Source of the DNA: G964020055 sp964020055
GTDB lineage: Bacteria > Pseudomonadota > Alphaproteobacteria > WRAU01 > Hepatincolaceae
DNA: 64,000 nt
Assembly: GCA_964020055.1 (NCBI GenBank)
Contig: OZ026533.1
Coordinates: 62,001-126,000, forward strand
Direction: 5' to 3'
Under the pieces are notes generated by a model. The model was given only the letters and a program-made list of their open reading frames with translations, did not search any database and was not told where the DNA came from. This document shows, in pieces, positions 7,514 to 15,650 of the stretch (the stretch's first letter is position 1; each line of letters starts with the position of its first letter). Position numbers and translations under genes: made by a program.

Positions 7514-8911
7514 ATGTTTGATAGCTTAACATCAAGATTTAAAAGCGTTTTATCTAAAATTGGAAAAAAACCTTCTATAACTGAAAAAGATTTAGATGAA
7601 ATTTTGCGAGAAATTCGCTTAGTATTATTAGAAGCAGATATTTCTTTACCTATAGTAAAAGATTTAATAGCACAATTAAGAGAAAAATTACTTGGTCAAG
7701 AAATATACAAAAGTATTTCACCTAAAGCAGTAGTTTCTAAAGCTTTATATGATGTGCTTGTGGAATTACTAGATGTTTCAGAAGAAGATTTAAAATTATA
7801 TTACAAAAATGAAACTGCATTTTATATGTTAGTAGGTTTACAAGGAAGTGGTAAAACAACAACTTCTGGTAAATTAGCTTATTATTTAAAATCTAAATTA
7901 AATAGAAAAGTTTTATTAGTTTCTTTAGATCTAAATAGACCTGCAGCATATGCTCAATTACAAACAATTGCTAAGCAAAATTCATTAGATTTTTTTGAAT
8001 ATACTAACAAAAATTTATCGGAAATTATTACTTCTGTAAAATCTTATGCTCAAACTAATTCATATGATGTTGTTATATTAGATACAGCAGGAAGATTGTC
8101 CATTGATGAAGAATTAATGGATGAAATGAAATATATATATAACAAGTTAACTCCTAAAGAAGTATTACTTGTTATGGATAGCTCTTCTGGACAAATGTCA
8201 TTTTCTGTTGCCAAGCATTTTAGTGAAAAGATAGCTTTAACAGGTATAATAGCATCTAAAACAGATGCAGATAGTAGAGGTGGTGCCATAATTTCTTGTA
8301 AATACATTACAGGAAAACCTATAAAATTCTTAGGTGTTGGGGAAAAAATTGTTAATTTTGAAATTTTTTCAGCTAATAGAATTGTAGATAGAATTTTAGA
8401 AAAAGGGGACATTCTTTCATTAGTTGAAAAATTTGAAGAAGTTGAAGAAGAAGAAATCCTAAAACTACAAAAAAGAATGGAAAAGGGTTTATTTACTCTT
8501 GAAGATTTTAAAAAACAAATGCTGCAAATGAAAAAATTAGGTAGTGTATCTAGTATGTTAGGTATGATACCTGGTATGGGAGCTATAAAAGATAAATTAT
8601 CTGGTATAGATTTAGATAAAGATATAAAAACTAGCATATCTATTATTAATTCTATGACTAAAAATGAAAAGAAAAGACCATCTATACTTAATTTCTCAAG
8701 AAAAAAAAGAATAGCACAAGGTTCAGGTACAACTCTACAAGATATCAATATCCTTCTTAAAAAATATGAAACTTCAGCTAAAATGATGAAGCAATTCAAA
8801 GGTAAAAATTTAAATTCAATGCAAGATATGATGGCTAACATGCAACCAAATGTAAAAGGTAAGAAGTTAGATATGAACTCAATAATGAAAATTGCAAAAA
8901 AATTACGTTAG
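7514..8911 (+). CDS. ffh: Signal recognition particle protein Ffh
   Basis: A 465-aa GTPase that binds 4.5S RNA and signal sequences emerging from the ribosome and delivers them to FtsY. The N domain spans about 1-95. The G domain carries GLQGSGKTT at 108-116, DLNRPAA, DTAGRL and TKTD followed by a GG pair. The methionine-rich M domain begins near residue 300 (MLGMIPGMG loop) and extends with basic, Met-rich helices to the end. Length is normal. The ATG has a weak AGAG site. It probably forms an operon with mtaB, which starts 11 bases after its stop. Confidence 0.95.
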   Translation: MFDSLTSRFKSVLSKIGKKPSITEKDLDEILREIRLVLLEADISLPIVKDLIAQLREKLLGQEIYKSISPKAVVSKALYDVLVELLDVSEEDLKLYYKNETAFYMLVGLQGSGKTTTSGKLAYYLKSKLNRKVLLVSLDLNRPAAYAQLQTIAKQNSLDFFEYTNKNLSEIITSVKSYAQTNSYDVVILDTAGRLSIDEELMDEMKYIYNKLTPKEVLLVMDSSSGQMSFSVAKHFSEKIALTGIIASKTDADSRGGAIISCKYITGKPIKFLGVGEKIVNFEIFSANRIVDRILEKGDILSLVEKFEEVEEEEILKLQKRMEKGLFTLEDFKKQMLQMKKLGSVSSMLGMIPGMGAIKDKLSGIDLDKDIKTSISIINSMTKNEKKRPSILNFSRKKRIAQGSGTTLQDINILLKKYETSAKMMKQFKGKNLNSMQDMMANMQPNVKGKKLDMNSIMKIAKKLR

Positions 8912-8922
8912 ATAAAAGAAAA

Positions 8923-10194
8923 ATGTCGGAAATACAGAAAAAGAACACTCAAGTTATTGCATTTGGATGTAGGCTTAACATTTTTGAGTCTGAATTAATA
9001 AAAGATAAAATAAAAGAAGTAGATTTAGATAATGTTATTGTTGTAAATACTTGCACAGTTACAGATGAAGCAAGAAAACAATCAATGAAAGCTGTTCGTA
9101 AATTAAAAAGACAAAACCCTAATTCCAAAATAATAGTTACAGGTTGTGGAGCAGAAATAGACAAACTTGCCTATGAGAATATGGAAGAAGTAGATAAAAT
9201 TGTAGGTAATAAAGATAAATTTAATATAGAGTCTTTTATAATTCCGGAAAAAGTAGTTGTTAATGATATAAATGATGAAACCAATAAAGATTACATTTTA
9301 CCTATAATTGAAGGTTTCGAAAATAGAACTCGTGCATTTATACAAATTCAGCAAGGGTGTGATCATAGATGTAGTTTTTGTATCATATATAAAGCAAGAG
9401 GTAAAAGTAAATCTGTTTCTGAAAAAAATATTATAGAGCAAATACAAAAAGTAGTTGATTTTGGTCATAAAGAAGTAGTTTTAACGGGTGTTGATATTTC
9501 ATCTTGGCAAAGAAGCGCTCTTTTAAATGAACCATCTAAAATAGGTGAATTGTGTATTAATATTTTAGATAAAATTCCTTCTTTAGAACGCTTAAGGTTA
9601 TCATCTTTAGATCCAGCTGTAGAAGATGAAAACATACTACATTTATTAAAAAACAATCCAAGATTTATGCCACATTTGCATTTGAGTTTACAAGCAATGA
9701 GTGATAATGTTCTTAGGAATATGGGTAGAAGACATTCTAAAGCTTCCGCAACAGCTTGGATAGAAAAAATAAGAGAAGCTAATCCTAATGTTGTTTTAGG
9801 TGCAGATATAATATGTGGCTTTCCTAAAGAAACAGAATTGCAGCATATAGAGACTTTAAATGCACTTGTAGATCTAAATATTCCAATGTTACATGTGTTT
9901 CCATACTCAGAACGTTTAGGAACTGCAGCAGCTAATATGAAACCTTTATCTATGGATTTAAGAAGAAAAAGAGCTAATCATCTTATAAATATTTCTTACA
10001 CATTAAAAGAAAATTTATTCAAAAGCAAAGTTGGTAAGAAATGTTTAGTTTTAGTAGAAGCTAAAAATACTGGTTATACAGAAGATTATTGTATGGTAGA
10101 TATAGTTTCAAACATAATAGAACCAAATAAGATCATAGAAGTAGAAATAACAGGATACAATAAAAAAGGTCTTATAGGAAAAGTATTATCATAA
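8923..10194 (+). CDS. mtaB: tRNA t6A37 methylthiotransferase MtaB
   Basis: A 423-aa radical-SAM enzyme that adds a methylthio group to t6A at position 37 of ANN-decoding tRNAs. The N-terminal UPF0004 domain has three cluster cysteines (Cys16 in FGCRLN, Cys44 in NTCTVT, Cys75 in TGCGAE). The radical-SAM motif is Cys146-x3-Cys150-x2-Cys153 in QGCDHRCSFC. The GCRLN and TCTVT signatures separate MtaB from MiaB and RimO. A short TRAM-like C-terminus is present. It follows ffh closely and is probably co-transcribed. miaA, another A37 modifier, lies at the far end of the window. Confidence 0.9.
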   Translation: MSEIQKKNTQVIAFGCRLNIFESELIKDKIKEVDLDNVIVVNTCTVTDEARKQSMKAVRKLKRQNPNSKIIVTGCGAEIDKLAYENMEEVDKIVGNKDKFNIESFIIPEKVVVNDINDETNKDYILPIIEGFENRTRAFIQIQQGCDHRCSFCIIYKARGKSKSVSEKNIIEQIQKVVDFGHKEVVLTGVDISSWQRSALLNEPSKIGELCINILDKIPSLERLRLSSLDPAVEDENILHLLKNNPRFMPHLHLSLQAMSDNVLRNMGRRHSKASATAWIEKIREANPNVVLGADIICGFPKETELQHIETLNALVDLNIPMLHVFPYSERLGTAAANMKPLSMDLRRKRANHLINISYTLKENLFKSKVGKKCLVLVEAKNTGYTEDYCMVDIVSNIIEPNKIIEVEITGYNKKGLIGKVLS

Positions 10195-10400
10195 TTACTT
10201 ATTATTAATATCACCTTTTACTTTTAAATACTCTTATAATATATACATATTTATTACACTAAAATAAACGTTAATTTAAAAAAATATAAGATAAAACAAA
10301 AAATACCTAACATTATATTTACAAACTTAAAAATGCAAAAAATATTCTTACAAAATTATTTTTAAAAAACATTATTAATAAAATTATTAGGCAGTAATTG

Positions 10401-11573
10401 ATGTTAAAAAACTTCATAAAATATAATAACAATATAAAAATAATATTAATCACCAATCTTTTAAGTAGTATTGGAATATATATGGTTATACCATTTTTAG
10501 CCATATATTTGAGCAATATAGATACAGTAAGTTTGAAACAAGTTGGTATTATTATTGGTGCCTCTTTTTGGTGTCAAAAGGCTGGTTCTTTTTTTGGTGG
10601 TTTGATCTCTGATTACTTAAGTGCTAAAGGCACAATGATATTAGGTTTAGTATTAAGAATACCAGGTTATATTTTTATTGGTTATACCACAAGTTTTTAC
10701 CCTCTTCTTATTTCTTGTTGTTTAATTGGTTTAGGTAGTAGTATTTATATACCTGCTGCTAAATCATTTTTAGTTAAAATAAGTACAGAGGAGGATAAAG
10801 TAAATATTCTTTCTACACGAATAGTATTTTCGAATATAGGAGCCTCAGTAGGTCCTTTAATTGGAATGAGTGTATTTTCAATTGCACCAAGTATTTTATT
10901 TTTATCTGTGGCTCTTATTTTTGCAATTTTGACTATATTCAATGTAAAAATCAAAAATACAATTGAAGATAAAATAACAAATAATATTTCTTTATCTGAT
11001 TTTAAAAAACTTTTAACTAATAAATCTATGATATATATAAATGTATTTAGTTTTCTAGTAATGAGTTTTTATGTGCAAATTGACTCAACTATTCCTATTT
11101 TTGTAAATAGTGTATTCAATCACGCTATGACAAGCAGTATTTTTATTTGTAATGCAATTATTGTTATTTTTTTTCAATCTATAGTTTCGAAATGGTCATG
11201 TAAAGGCTCTGCTAAAAAATCTTTAATGCTTGGATTTTTCTTATTATCTATATGTTTTTTATTAATGGATTACAGTAGTTATAGTTATATAATATTGTTT
11301 TTAGCCGTAATATTTTTTAGCTTTGCTGAAATTATTATATTTATACGTTTAGACTACGATGCAACAAATATTAATAAATCTATGATAGCAACTACATTTG
11401 GTATTATGAGTTTATATGGAGCATTTGGTTGTTTTTTTGGAAGTTATATAGGTGGAATCATATATTTACCAGGATTACTTAATTTCAACATTTGGCAAAT
11501 TTTTGCAATATCTTGTGCAATAATTACTGTGTCTTGTTATTTTTTGAGAAAAAATAACATTCCAAATGTATAA
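10401..11573 (+). CDS. Major facilitator superfamily transporter
   Basis: A 390-aa membrane protein with about 12 hydrophobic segments in two halves and a central polar loop at about 185-210. It has the MFS pattern of a Gly-rich loop between helices 2 and 3 (GGLISDYLSAKG), and helix 5 is Gly/Pro rich. It looks like a drug/solute efflux type (MFS_1), but the substrate cannot be told. The start is ATG at 10401; an in-frame TTG directly before it is less likely. It stands alone, with a hairpin after it shared with the convergent gene. Confidence 0.8.
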   Translation: MLKNFIKYNNNIKIILITNLLSSIGIYMVIPFLAIYLSNIDTVSLKQVGIIIGASFWCQKAGSFFGGLISDYLSAKGTMILGLVLRIPGYIFIGYTTSFYPLLISCCLIGLGSSIYIPAAKSFLVKISTEEDKVNILSTRIVFSNIGASVGPLIGMSVFSIAPSILFLSVALIFAILTIFNVKIKNTIEDKITNNISLSDFKKLLTNKSMIYINVFSFLVMSFYVQIDSTIPIFVNSVFNHAMTSSIFICNAIIVIFFQSIVSKWSCKGSAKKSLMLGFFLLSICFLLMDYSSYSYIILFLAVIFFSFAEIIIFIRLDYDATNINKSMIATTFGIMSLYGAFGCFFGSYIGGIIYLPGLLNFNIWQIFAISCAIITVSCYFLRKNNIPNV

Positions 11574-11604
11574 ATGATTTTGCTATATGATTTTTACAGT
11601 ATCA

Positions 11605-11651
11605 AATAAAAGTGTTCAATAAGTAAGGATTGATTATTGAATACTCTTATT
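11605..11651. terminator. Bidirectional hairpin after the MFS gene
   Basis: An 18-base near-perfect stem (one A-C mismatch, one G-U) with an 11-base loop lies between convergent genes; its right arm includes the stop of the coiled-coil gene. Confidence 0.6.
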
Positions 11652-12144
11652 TCTTTTTATTCATAAGTTCTATAAGGGTAGAAAGTTTGTCTGAAAGTTC
11701 TTTTAAAATAGGGTTAGTTTCTAATATTTTATTTATTGAAATATCTTTATTTTCTTTACTTTCATTAGTAATAAATATACTTTTAAAAACAGTGCCACAG
11801 ATAAATATCAAAGCTAAAGTTACTGATAATGTAAACGTACCTATAAGATAAATAGCTTCTTTGTAGTATTGTAATACCTTAAGCAGGCACATTATATATA
11901 ATGCACTAAATATTACTATGAATCCAAAGCAAAAAATAAGAAGATGAATAATACGAGATTTAAACTTAAAATCTAGTTCTTTCTCTTTTAATTCTTGAAT
12001 TGTTTTATTTAGCTCCTCATTTTCTTTTTGTATTTCTTGGATAAGGTTATTATTACGATAAGAATTTTTTGAATTGCTAGCCATATGATCAAATTGCTTG
12101 AAAAAGTCTTCATTTTTCTTAAAATCATCATCTTTATTATTCAT
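11647..12144 (-). CDS. Coiled-coil two-helix membrane protein, partner of a Panacea-domain gene
   Basis: A 165-aa protein: a polar Asn/Lys/Asp-rich N-terminus (1-31), a probable coiled coil at about 32-58 (IQKENEELNKTIQELKEKE), two hydrophobic segments (about 65-90 and 97-122), and a second short helical tail with Leu spacing. I do not recognise a family. An in-frame GTG lies at 12153, but AGGAG sits 8 bases before the ATG at 12144. This start overlaps the stop of the decayed Panacea-domain gene by 8 bases, so the two were translationally coupled. Panacea (PanA) antitoxins pair with varied toxins, some of them membrane proteins, so this could be a former toxin. That is inference only. Confidence 0.6.
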   Translation of the reverse strand: MNNKDDDFKKNEDFFKQFDHMASNSKNSYRNNNLIQEIQKENEELNKTIQELKEKELDFKFKSRIIHLLIFCFGFIVIFSALYIMCLLKVLQYYKEAIYLIGTFTLSVTLALIFICGTVFKSIFITNESKENKDISINKILETNPILKELSDKLSTLIELMNKKK

Positions 12145-12663
12145 ATAAATCACTCCTAGTACTAAACTGTCTGATTATTTCACTATCATGAATTTCCGTA
12201 TAAGGTGCTGTGTAATAAGTATTATGCCATGCACCATTACTCAGATGTGTTTTATCTACTAATTGAAATGGTTTATATATTCTTAAATTTGTATAAACAT
12301 CTCTAATTGCGGCTATAGCTGTATTATCCTTTTCAGGAATAGTACTTTCATCTCCTAATAGTTCATTTATATGTAAGTAATTAAATTTAGCTAAATGCGT
12401 TCTATATAAATCAGGTAAAACAGGGCCAAATTTCCAAGCTTGAAATTTTTCATTATTAAAGGTTTATTATACATAACAAGATAATATGCATTAATAAAAT
12501 AAAGTAGTTTCAAAATACTTATTTGAGTTAAAGTATTGTTATCAGCAATACTAATTTGTATTAAAGTATTAGCAACAGTTACAGCAGGGTAAGTTGTTAA
12601 TTCAGGATTTGTATCATTTCAACAAGTATTAGTTTTGTTTTCTAGACTTTCAGGGTTACTCAT
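12137..12663 (-). pseudogene. Decayed Panacea/SocA-type (DUF4065) domain gene
   Basis: Reading the minus strand from the ATG at 12663 gives a frame that is broken twice. Codon 15 is TGA (12619-12621), and a one-base loss near 12453-12458 shifts the frame. Joining the two frames restores a typical DUF4065/Panacea protein of about 175 aa: ISILKLLYFINAYYLVMYNK, then EKFQAWKFGPVLPDLYRTHL, matching the family pattern of a LLY helix followed by AWkyGPV-P-lY. The start has a very strong site (GGAGG, 7 bases before ATG). TGA is a stop elsewhere in this window, so recoding is unlikely. Panacea proteins act as antitoxins (PanA) or protease adaptors (SocA). The gene overlaps the downstream membrane gene by 8 bases. 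Confidence 0.85.
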
Positions 12664-12840
12664 AGTACTACCTCCACCCAAGTAAGGCATATTAATAAAA
12701 ATCGAAGCAATAAATTATAAAAAGTAATTCATTGTACTATTATGATAAGTATATCATAAAACATATAACATCTACTTTTTTAGTATACAATTTTTAATAA
12801 GAGTATCGAAAAGTAGATTTTATACAGTTCTTTATTAATT

Positions 12841-12870
12841 TTGTTGATTTTTTTTGTAATATAGTATATT
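12841..12870 (+). promoter_or_regulatory. Probable rpsP operon promoter
   Basis: TTGTTG (12841-12846), an 18-base spacer and TATATT (12865-12870) lie 93 bases before the rpsP ATG and just ahead of the leader hairpin. Confidence 0.5.
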
Positions 12871-12883
12871 TAATAGTAGAGTG

Positions 12884-12920
12884 TACATTGTATCTGTGGG
12901 TGTTTTATGCTCACAATGTA
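12884..12920 (+). promoter_or_regulatory. Leader hairpin upstream of rpsP
   Basis: TACATTGT (12884-12891) pairs perfectly with ACAATGTA (12913-12920) around a 21-base loop, followed by an A/T run. It sits between the probable promoter and the rpsP start, so it could be a leader control element or just a chance stem. Confidence 0.35.
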
Positions 12921-12962
12921 TAAAAAATATTTTAATGCACAATCTTGGAGAATATATTTAAT

Positions 12963-13325
12963 ATGGCTATGAAAATTCGTTTGGCTAGAGGTGGGGCAAA
13001 AAAAAGTCCTTTTTATCGTATAGTTGTTGCTAATGCAACTGCACCTCGTGATGGTAACTATAATGAAAGATTAGGTTCTTATAATCCTATGCTACCAACT
13101 GGTCATCAAGAAAGAGTAGTTATCAAAGAAGATAGAGTAAAATACTGGTTATCTGTAGGTGCTCAACCAACTAAAAGAGTTCAAAAGTTTTTAGCTGAAA
13201 TGGGTTTAGCAAAAAAAGTAGATTTTTCTGCTCAACAAAAGCAAGCTCAACCTAAAGCAAAAGCTCAAGCAAAATTAGATGCAGCAGCTGCAGCAAAAGA
13301 AGCTGAAGCACAAGTTGAAGCTTAG
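12963..13325 (+). CDS. rpsP: 30S ribosomal protein S16
   Basis: A 120-aa small-subunit protein that binds 16S rRNA. The core (MAMKIRLARGGAKK, PFYRIVVAN, RDG-Y-ERLGSYNPM) is typical. The tail after residue 88 is rich in Ala, Lys and Gln, as in other alphaproteobacterial S16 proteins. A longer in-frame start at 12945 exists, but family alignment supports the ATG at 12963; a GGAG lies 12 bases upstream. It is the first gene of the classical rpsP-rimM-trmD-rplS operon. Confidence 0.95.
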   Translation: MAMKIRLARGGAKKSPFYRIVVANATAPRDGNYNERLGSYNPMLPTGHQERVVIKEDRVKYWLSVGAQPTKRVQKFLAEMGLAKKVDFSAQQKQAQPKAKAQAKLDAAAAAKEAEAQVEA

Positions 13326-13357
13326 AATAAACTTAATAATTCACTTTTTTATGATGT

Positions 13358-13852
13358 ATGAAAAGTAAAACTTTAATAGCAAAAGTTGTGTCTGTTAAGG
13401 GTTTGAAAGGGGAGCTTAAATTAAAAGTTTTCAGTTCAAACCCTTTAGTTATTAAAAATTATGCTTTAACTTTTGATGATGGTAAAGCTATCAAAATTGT
13501 TTCATGTTATCTTCAAAGTAATGTGTTAATAGCAAAATTTGATGGTGTTGATACAAGAGAACAAGCAGAAAAATTAGTCTCAAAAGATATTTATACTAAT
13601 GCTGAGCTTTGGGATAAACCAACAAAAGATGAATTTTATCATATAGATTTAATTGATATCAAGGTTGTCTCTAAAGAAAAAAAGTTATTAGGTAAAGTTG
13701 TAGCAGTCCATAATTTTGGTGCTGGTGATATATTAGAAATCCAGTTTATCAATAATGATATTACAGAGATGTTAAGATTTATAGAAACTTTTTTTCCTGA
13801 AGTAAACTTAAAAGAAGGTTATATTGTATTTGATGAACCTATTTACATGTAA
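13358..13852 (+). CDS. rimM: 16S rRNA processing/maturation factor RimM
   Basis: A 164-aa protein that helps mature the 30S head and binds S19. The N-terminal RimM barrel opens with AKVVSVKGLKGELKLKVFSS, the usual G-hG-GE-k signature. The C-terminal PRC-like barrel begins near residue 93 with EFYHIDLIDIKV, followed by GKVVAVHNFGAGDILEI. Its stop overlaps the trmD start (TAATG), which indicates coupled translation in the ribosomal operon. Confidence 0.93.
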   Translation: MKSKTLIAKVVSVKGLKGELKLKVFSSNPLVIKNYALTFDDGKAIKIVSCYLQSNVLIAKFDGVDTREQAEKLVSKDIYTNAELWDKPTKDEFYHIDLIDIKVVSKEKKLLGKVVAVHNFGAGDILEIQFINNDITEMLRFIETFFPEVNLKEGYIVFDEPIYM

Positions 13853-14574
13853 TGTCTATTAATAATAAAAAGCCTTTTTTACTTACTTTTATTACATTAT
13901 ATCCAGAAATGTTTCCTGGTATTTTACAATATGCAGTTTCAGGACGTGGGTATAATAATAATATTTGGGATATTAAAATTATAAATATTAGAGATTTCGG
14001 CTTAGGGAAACATAAACAAGTCGATGACTATATTTATGGTGGTTCTAAAGGAATGTTATTAAGACCAGATGTACTTTCAGAAGCAATAGAACATGCTTTT
14101 GAAATAGGAGCAAGCAGAAATCTAGTTTATGCTAATCCCAAAGGAAAAGTATTAAATAATGAATTATCAAAAGAATTTTCTTATTTAGACGGTTTGACAT
14201 TTATTTGTGGACATTTTGAAGGTATTGATCAACGTCTTTTAGATGTTTATAAACCAACAGAAGTTAGTATAGGAGACTATATATTATCAGGAGGGGAATT
14301 ATCTTCTATAGTAATTGCAGATTCTACTTTACGTTTCCTTCCTAATATGTTAAATTCTTATGATTGCGTAGAGCACGAAAGTTTTAGCAATGGTTTATTA
14401 GAGCATCCACATTATACCAAACCTTATGATTGGAATGGAAATAAAGTTCCTTCTATTTTATTGTCTGGAAATCACCAAGAAATTGCTAAGTGGAAAGTAG
14501 CCAAGTCTGAAGAAATAACTAAAATTACTCGTTCAGACCTCTGGAGTAAGTATAAAGAAATAAAAAAAGACTGA
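13852..14574 (+). CDS. trmD: tRNA (guanine37-N1)-methyltransferase TrmD
   Basis: A 240-aa SPOUT methyltransferase that makes m1G37 in tRNAs and prevents +1 frameshifting. Signatures are FLTFITLYPEMFPGIL at the N-terminus, DDYIYGGSKGM-LRPD, FICGHFEGIDQR and the knot sequence IGDYILSGGEL. The GGGxGM loop usually seen near residue 60 reads GGSKGM here, a mild departure. The gene ends in TGA, which shows that TGA is a stop in this genome. It is third in the rpsP operon, and the next gene has a GGAG site in the 12-base gap. Confidence 0.95.
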   Translation: MSINNKKPFLLTFITLYPEMFPGILQYAVSGRGYNNNIWDIKIINIRDFGLGKHKQVDDYIYGGSKGMLLRPDVLSEAIEHAFEIGASRNLVYANPKGKVLNNELSKEFSYLDGLTFICGHFEGIDQRLLDVYKPTEVSIGDYILSGGELSSIVIADSTLRFLPNMLNSYDCVEHESFSNGLLEHPHYTKPYDWNGNKVPSILLSGNHQEIAKWKVAKSEEITKITRSDLWSKYKEIKKD

Positions 14575-14586
14575 TGGAGTATTTTT

Positions 14587-14991
14587 ATGAGTAATATGTT
14601 ATCTGTTTTCGAACAAGAGCAAATTGATAAGTTAACCCAAAACAAAGCTAACTACGACGAATTTGCCCCAGGTGATAAAGTTGTTGTAAAAGTGAAAATA
14701 GGTGAACGTTTTCAAAATTATGAAGGTGTTTGTATAGCTATAAAAAACAGAGGATTGAATTCTTCATTCACTGTTAGAAAAATTTCTTATGGTTGTGGTG
14801 TAGAGCGTGTATTCCCTTACTATTCTCCAAACATTGATTCTGTTACTAATATCAAAAGAGGTAAAGTTAGAAGAGCTAAATTATATTATCTAAAAGATCG
14901 TGTAGGAAAAGCAACTAAAATTGCAGAAAAAGTAACAGGCTACAAAGGAAAACTTACTGCCTTAGCTAAAGCTGCAAAAGTAAAAAAGTAA
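14587..14991 (+). CDS. rplS: 50S ribosomal protein L19
   Basis: A 134-aa large-subunit protein at the subunit interface. Family hallmarks are APGDKVVVKVKIGE, R-Q-YEGVCIAIKNRG, SFTVRKISYGCGVERVFPYYSP and the basic RRAKLYYLKDRVGKATKI. A basic Lys/Ala tail ends the protein. It closes the operon, and a long hairpin lies 38 bases after its stop. Confidence 0.95.
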   Translation: MSNMLSVFEQEQIDKLTQNKANYDEFAPGDKVVVKVKIGERFQNYEGVCIAIKNRGLNSSFTVRKISYGCGVERVFPYYSPNIDSVTNIKRGKVRRAKLYYLKDRVGKATKIAEKVTGYKGKLTALAKAAKVKK

Positions 14992-15029
14992 TTTCTGTTT
15001 AAATCTGTTTAAATAGAAAATTTGAAACT

Positions 15030-15064
15030 AATATCTAGGCTGATCAAAAATCAGTCTAGATATT
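15030..15064 (+). terminator. Terminator after the rpsP-rplS operon
   Basis: A 15-base stem (one G-U pair) around the loop CAAAA, followed by GTTATATT. It lies inside the longest in-frame extension of the next gene, which shows that the true start of that gene is downstream. Confidence 0.8.
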
Positions 15065-15084
15065 GTTATATTCGAAAGAAAAAT

Positions 15085-15630
15085 ATGAAACTTTATATTT
15101 TATTATTTATTCTAAATCTTTTTTTATTTCTTTCTATAAGTTATGCTGAAGAAAAATTAATAACATTTGTTTGTACTGGCAACACAGGTCGTAGCCCAAT
15201 GGCAGAAGCGCTTGCAAATAAGATAATAAATGGTAAATATTCCAATATAAAAGTACAATCCCGTGGAGTTAATGTTGATATTAATGAATTGCAGGTAGAA
15301 AAAGGTACTCTTATTATTTTAAAAGAAAGATGGATTGATATTTCTTCTCATTTAGCTATTCAACTTACTAAGGAAGATATTAAAAATTCTTTCTTAATTC
15401 TTACAATGACTAAAAATCATAAAGATAAAATTATTTCTATATATCCTGAAGCAAAAGATTATGTTTTTACTCTTTCTGAATATGCAACAGGTAAAGATCA
15501 AGATTTGCTAGATCCTTACAAACAACCAATAGAAGCTTATAAAAAGTTAGAAAAGCAATTAGACCAATTGCTCCCTTTAGCTTTAGAAAAGGCATCTGAT
15601 ATGAAAGGTCATTTCATACATATAGATTAA
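15085..15630 (+). CDS. Exported low-molecular-weight protein tyrosine phosphatase-like protein
   Basis: A 181-aa protein of the LMW-PTP/arsenate reductase superfamily. The catalytic P-loop is CTGNTGRS at 30-37 (Cys30, Arg36), and the general acid is Asp143 in LLDPYKQP. These enzymes are normally cytoplasmic, but here the first 21 residues form a clear Sec signal peptide with a long hydrophobic core ending SISYA before EEK. An extended TTG start at 15022 is excluded because it would cover the rplS terminator. It lies between rplS and the asd-like gene, where many alphaproteobacteria have leu genes. Substrates are unknown; an envelope or secreted role is inferred. Confidence 0.8.
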   Translation: MKLYILLFILNLFLFLSISYAEEKLITFVCTGNTGRSPMAEALANKIINGKYSNIKVQSRGVNVDINELQVEKGTLIILKERWIDISSHLAIQLTKEDIKNSFLILTMTKNHKDKIISIYPEAKDYVFTLSEYATGKDQDLLDPYKQPIEAYKKLEKQLDQLLPLALEKASDMKGHFIHID

Positions 15631-15650
15631 TATATAAAACACAGGTGAAA

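Larger units (their letters stand above)
12664..12962. other. Intergenic region before rpsP
   Basis: About 300 bases with no credible ORF. It holds the strong ribosome site of the decayed Panacea gene at its left end, and a likely rpsP promoter and leader hairpin at its right end. Confidence 0.6.

Noticed and set aside
8050..8841. 263-aa antisense ORF over ffh
   Set aside because: It is an artefact of codon bias in the real gene; Ser/Phe/Ile-rich with no motif.
12619..12621. In-frame TGA in the Panacea gene as a sign of a TGA=Trp code
   Set aside because: trmD and the polyprenol-kinase-like gene end in TGA at sensible places, and the same gene also has a frameshift, so decay explains it.
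15022..15084. Longer N-terminus (TTG start) for the phosphatase
   Set aside because: It would cover the rplS terminator hairpin; the ATG at 15085 gives a clean signal peptide.
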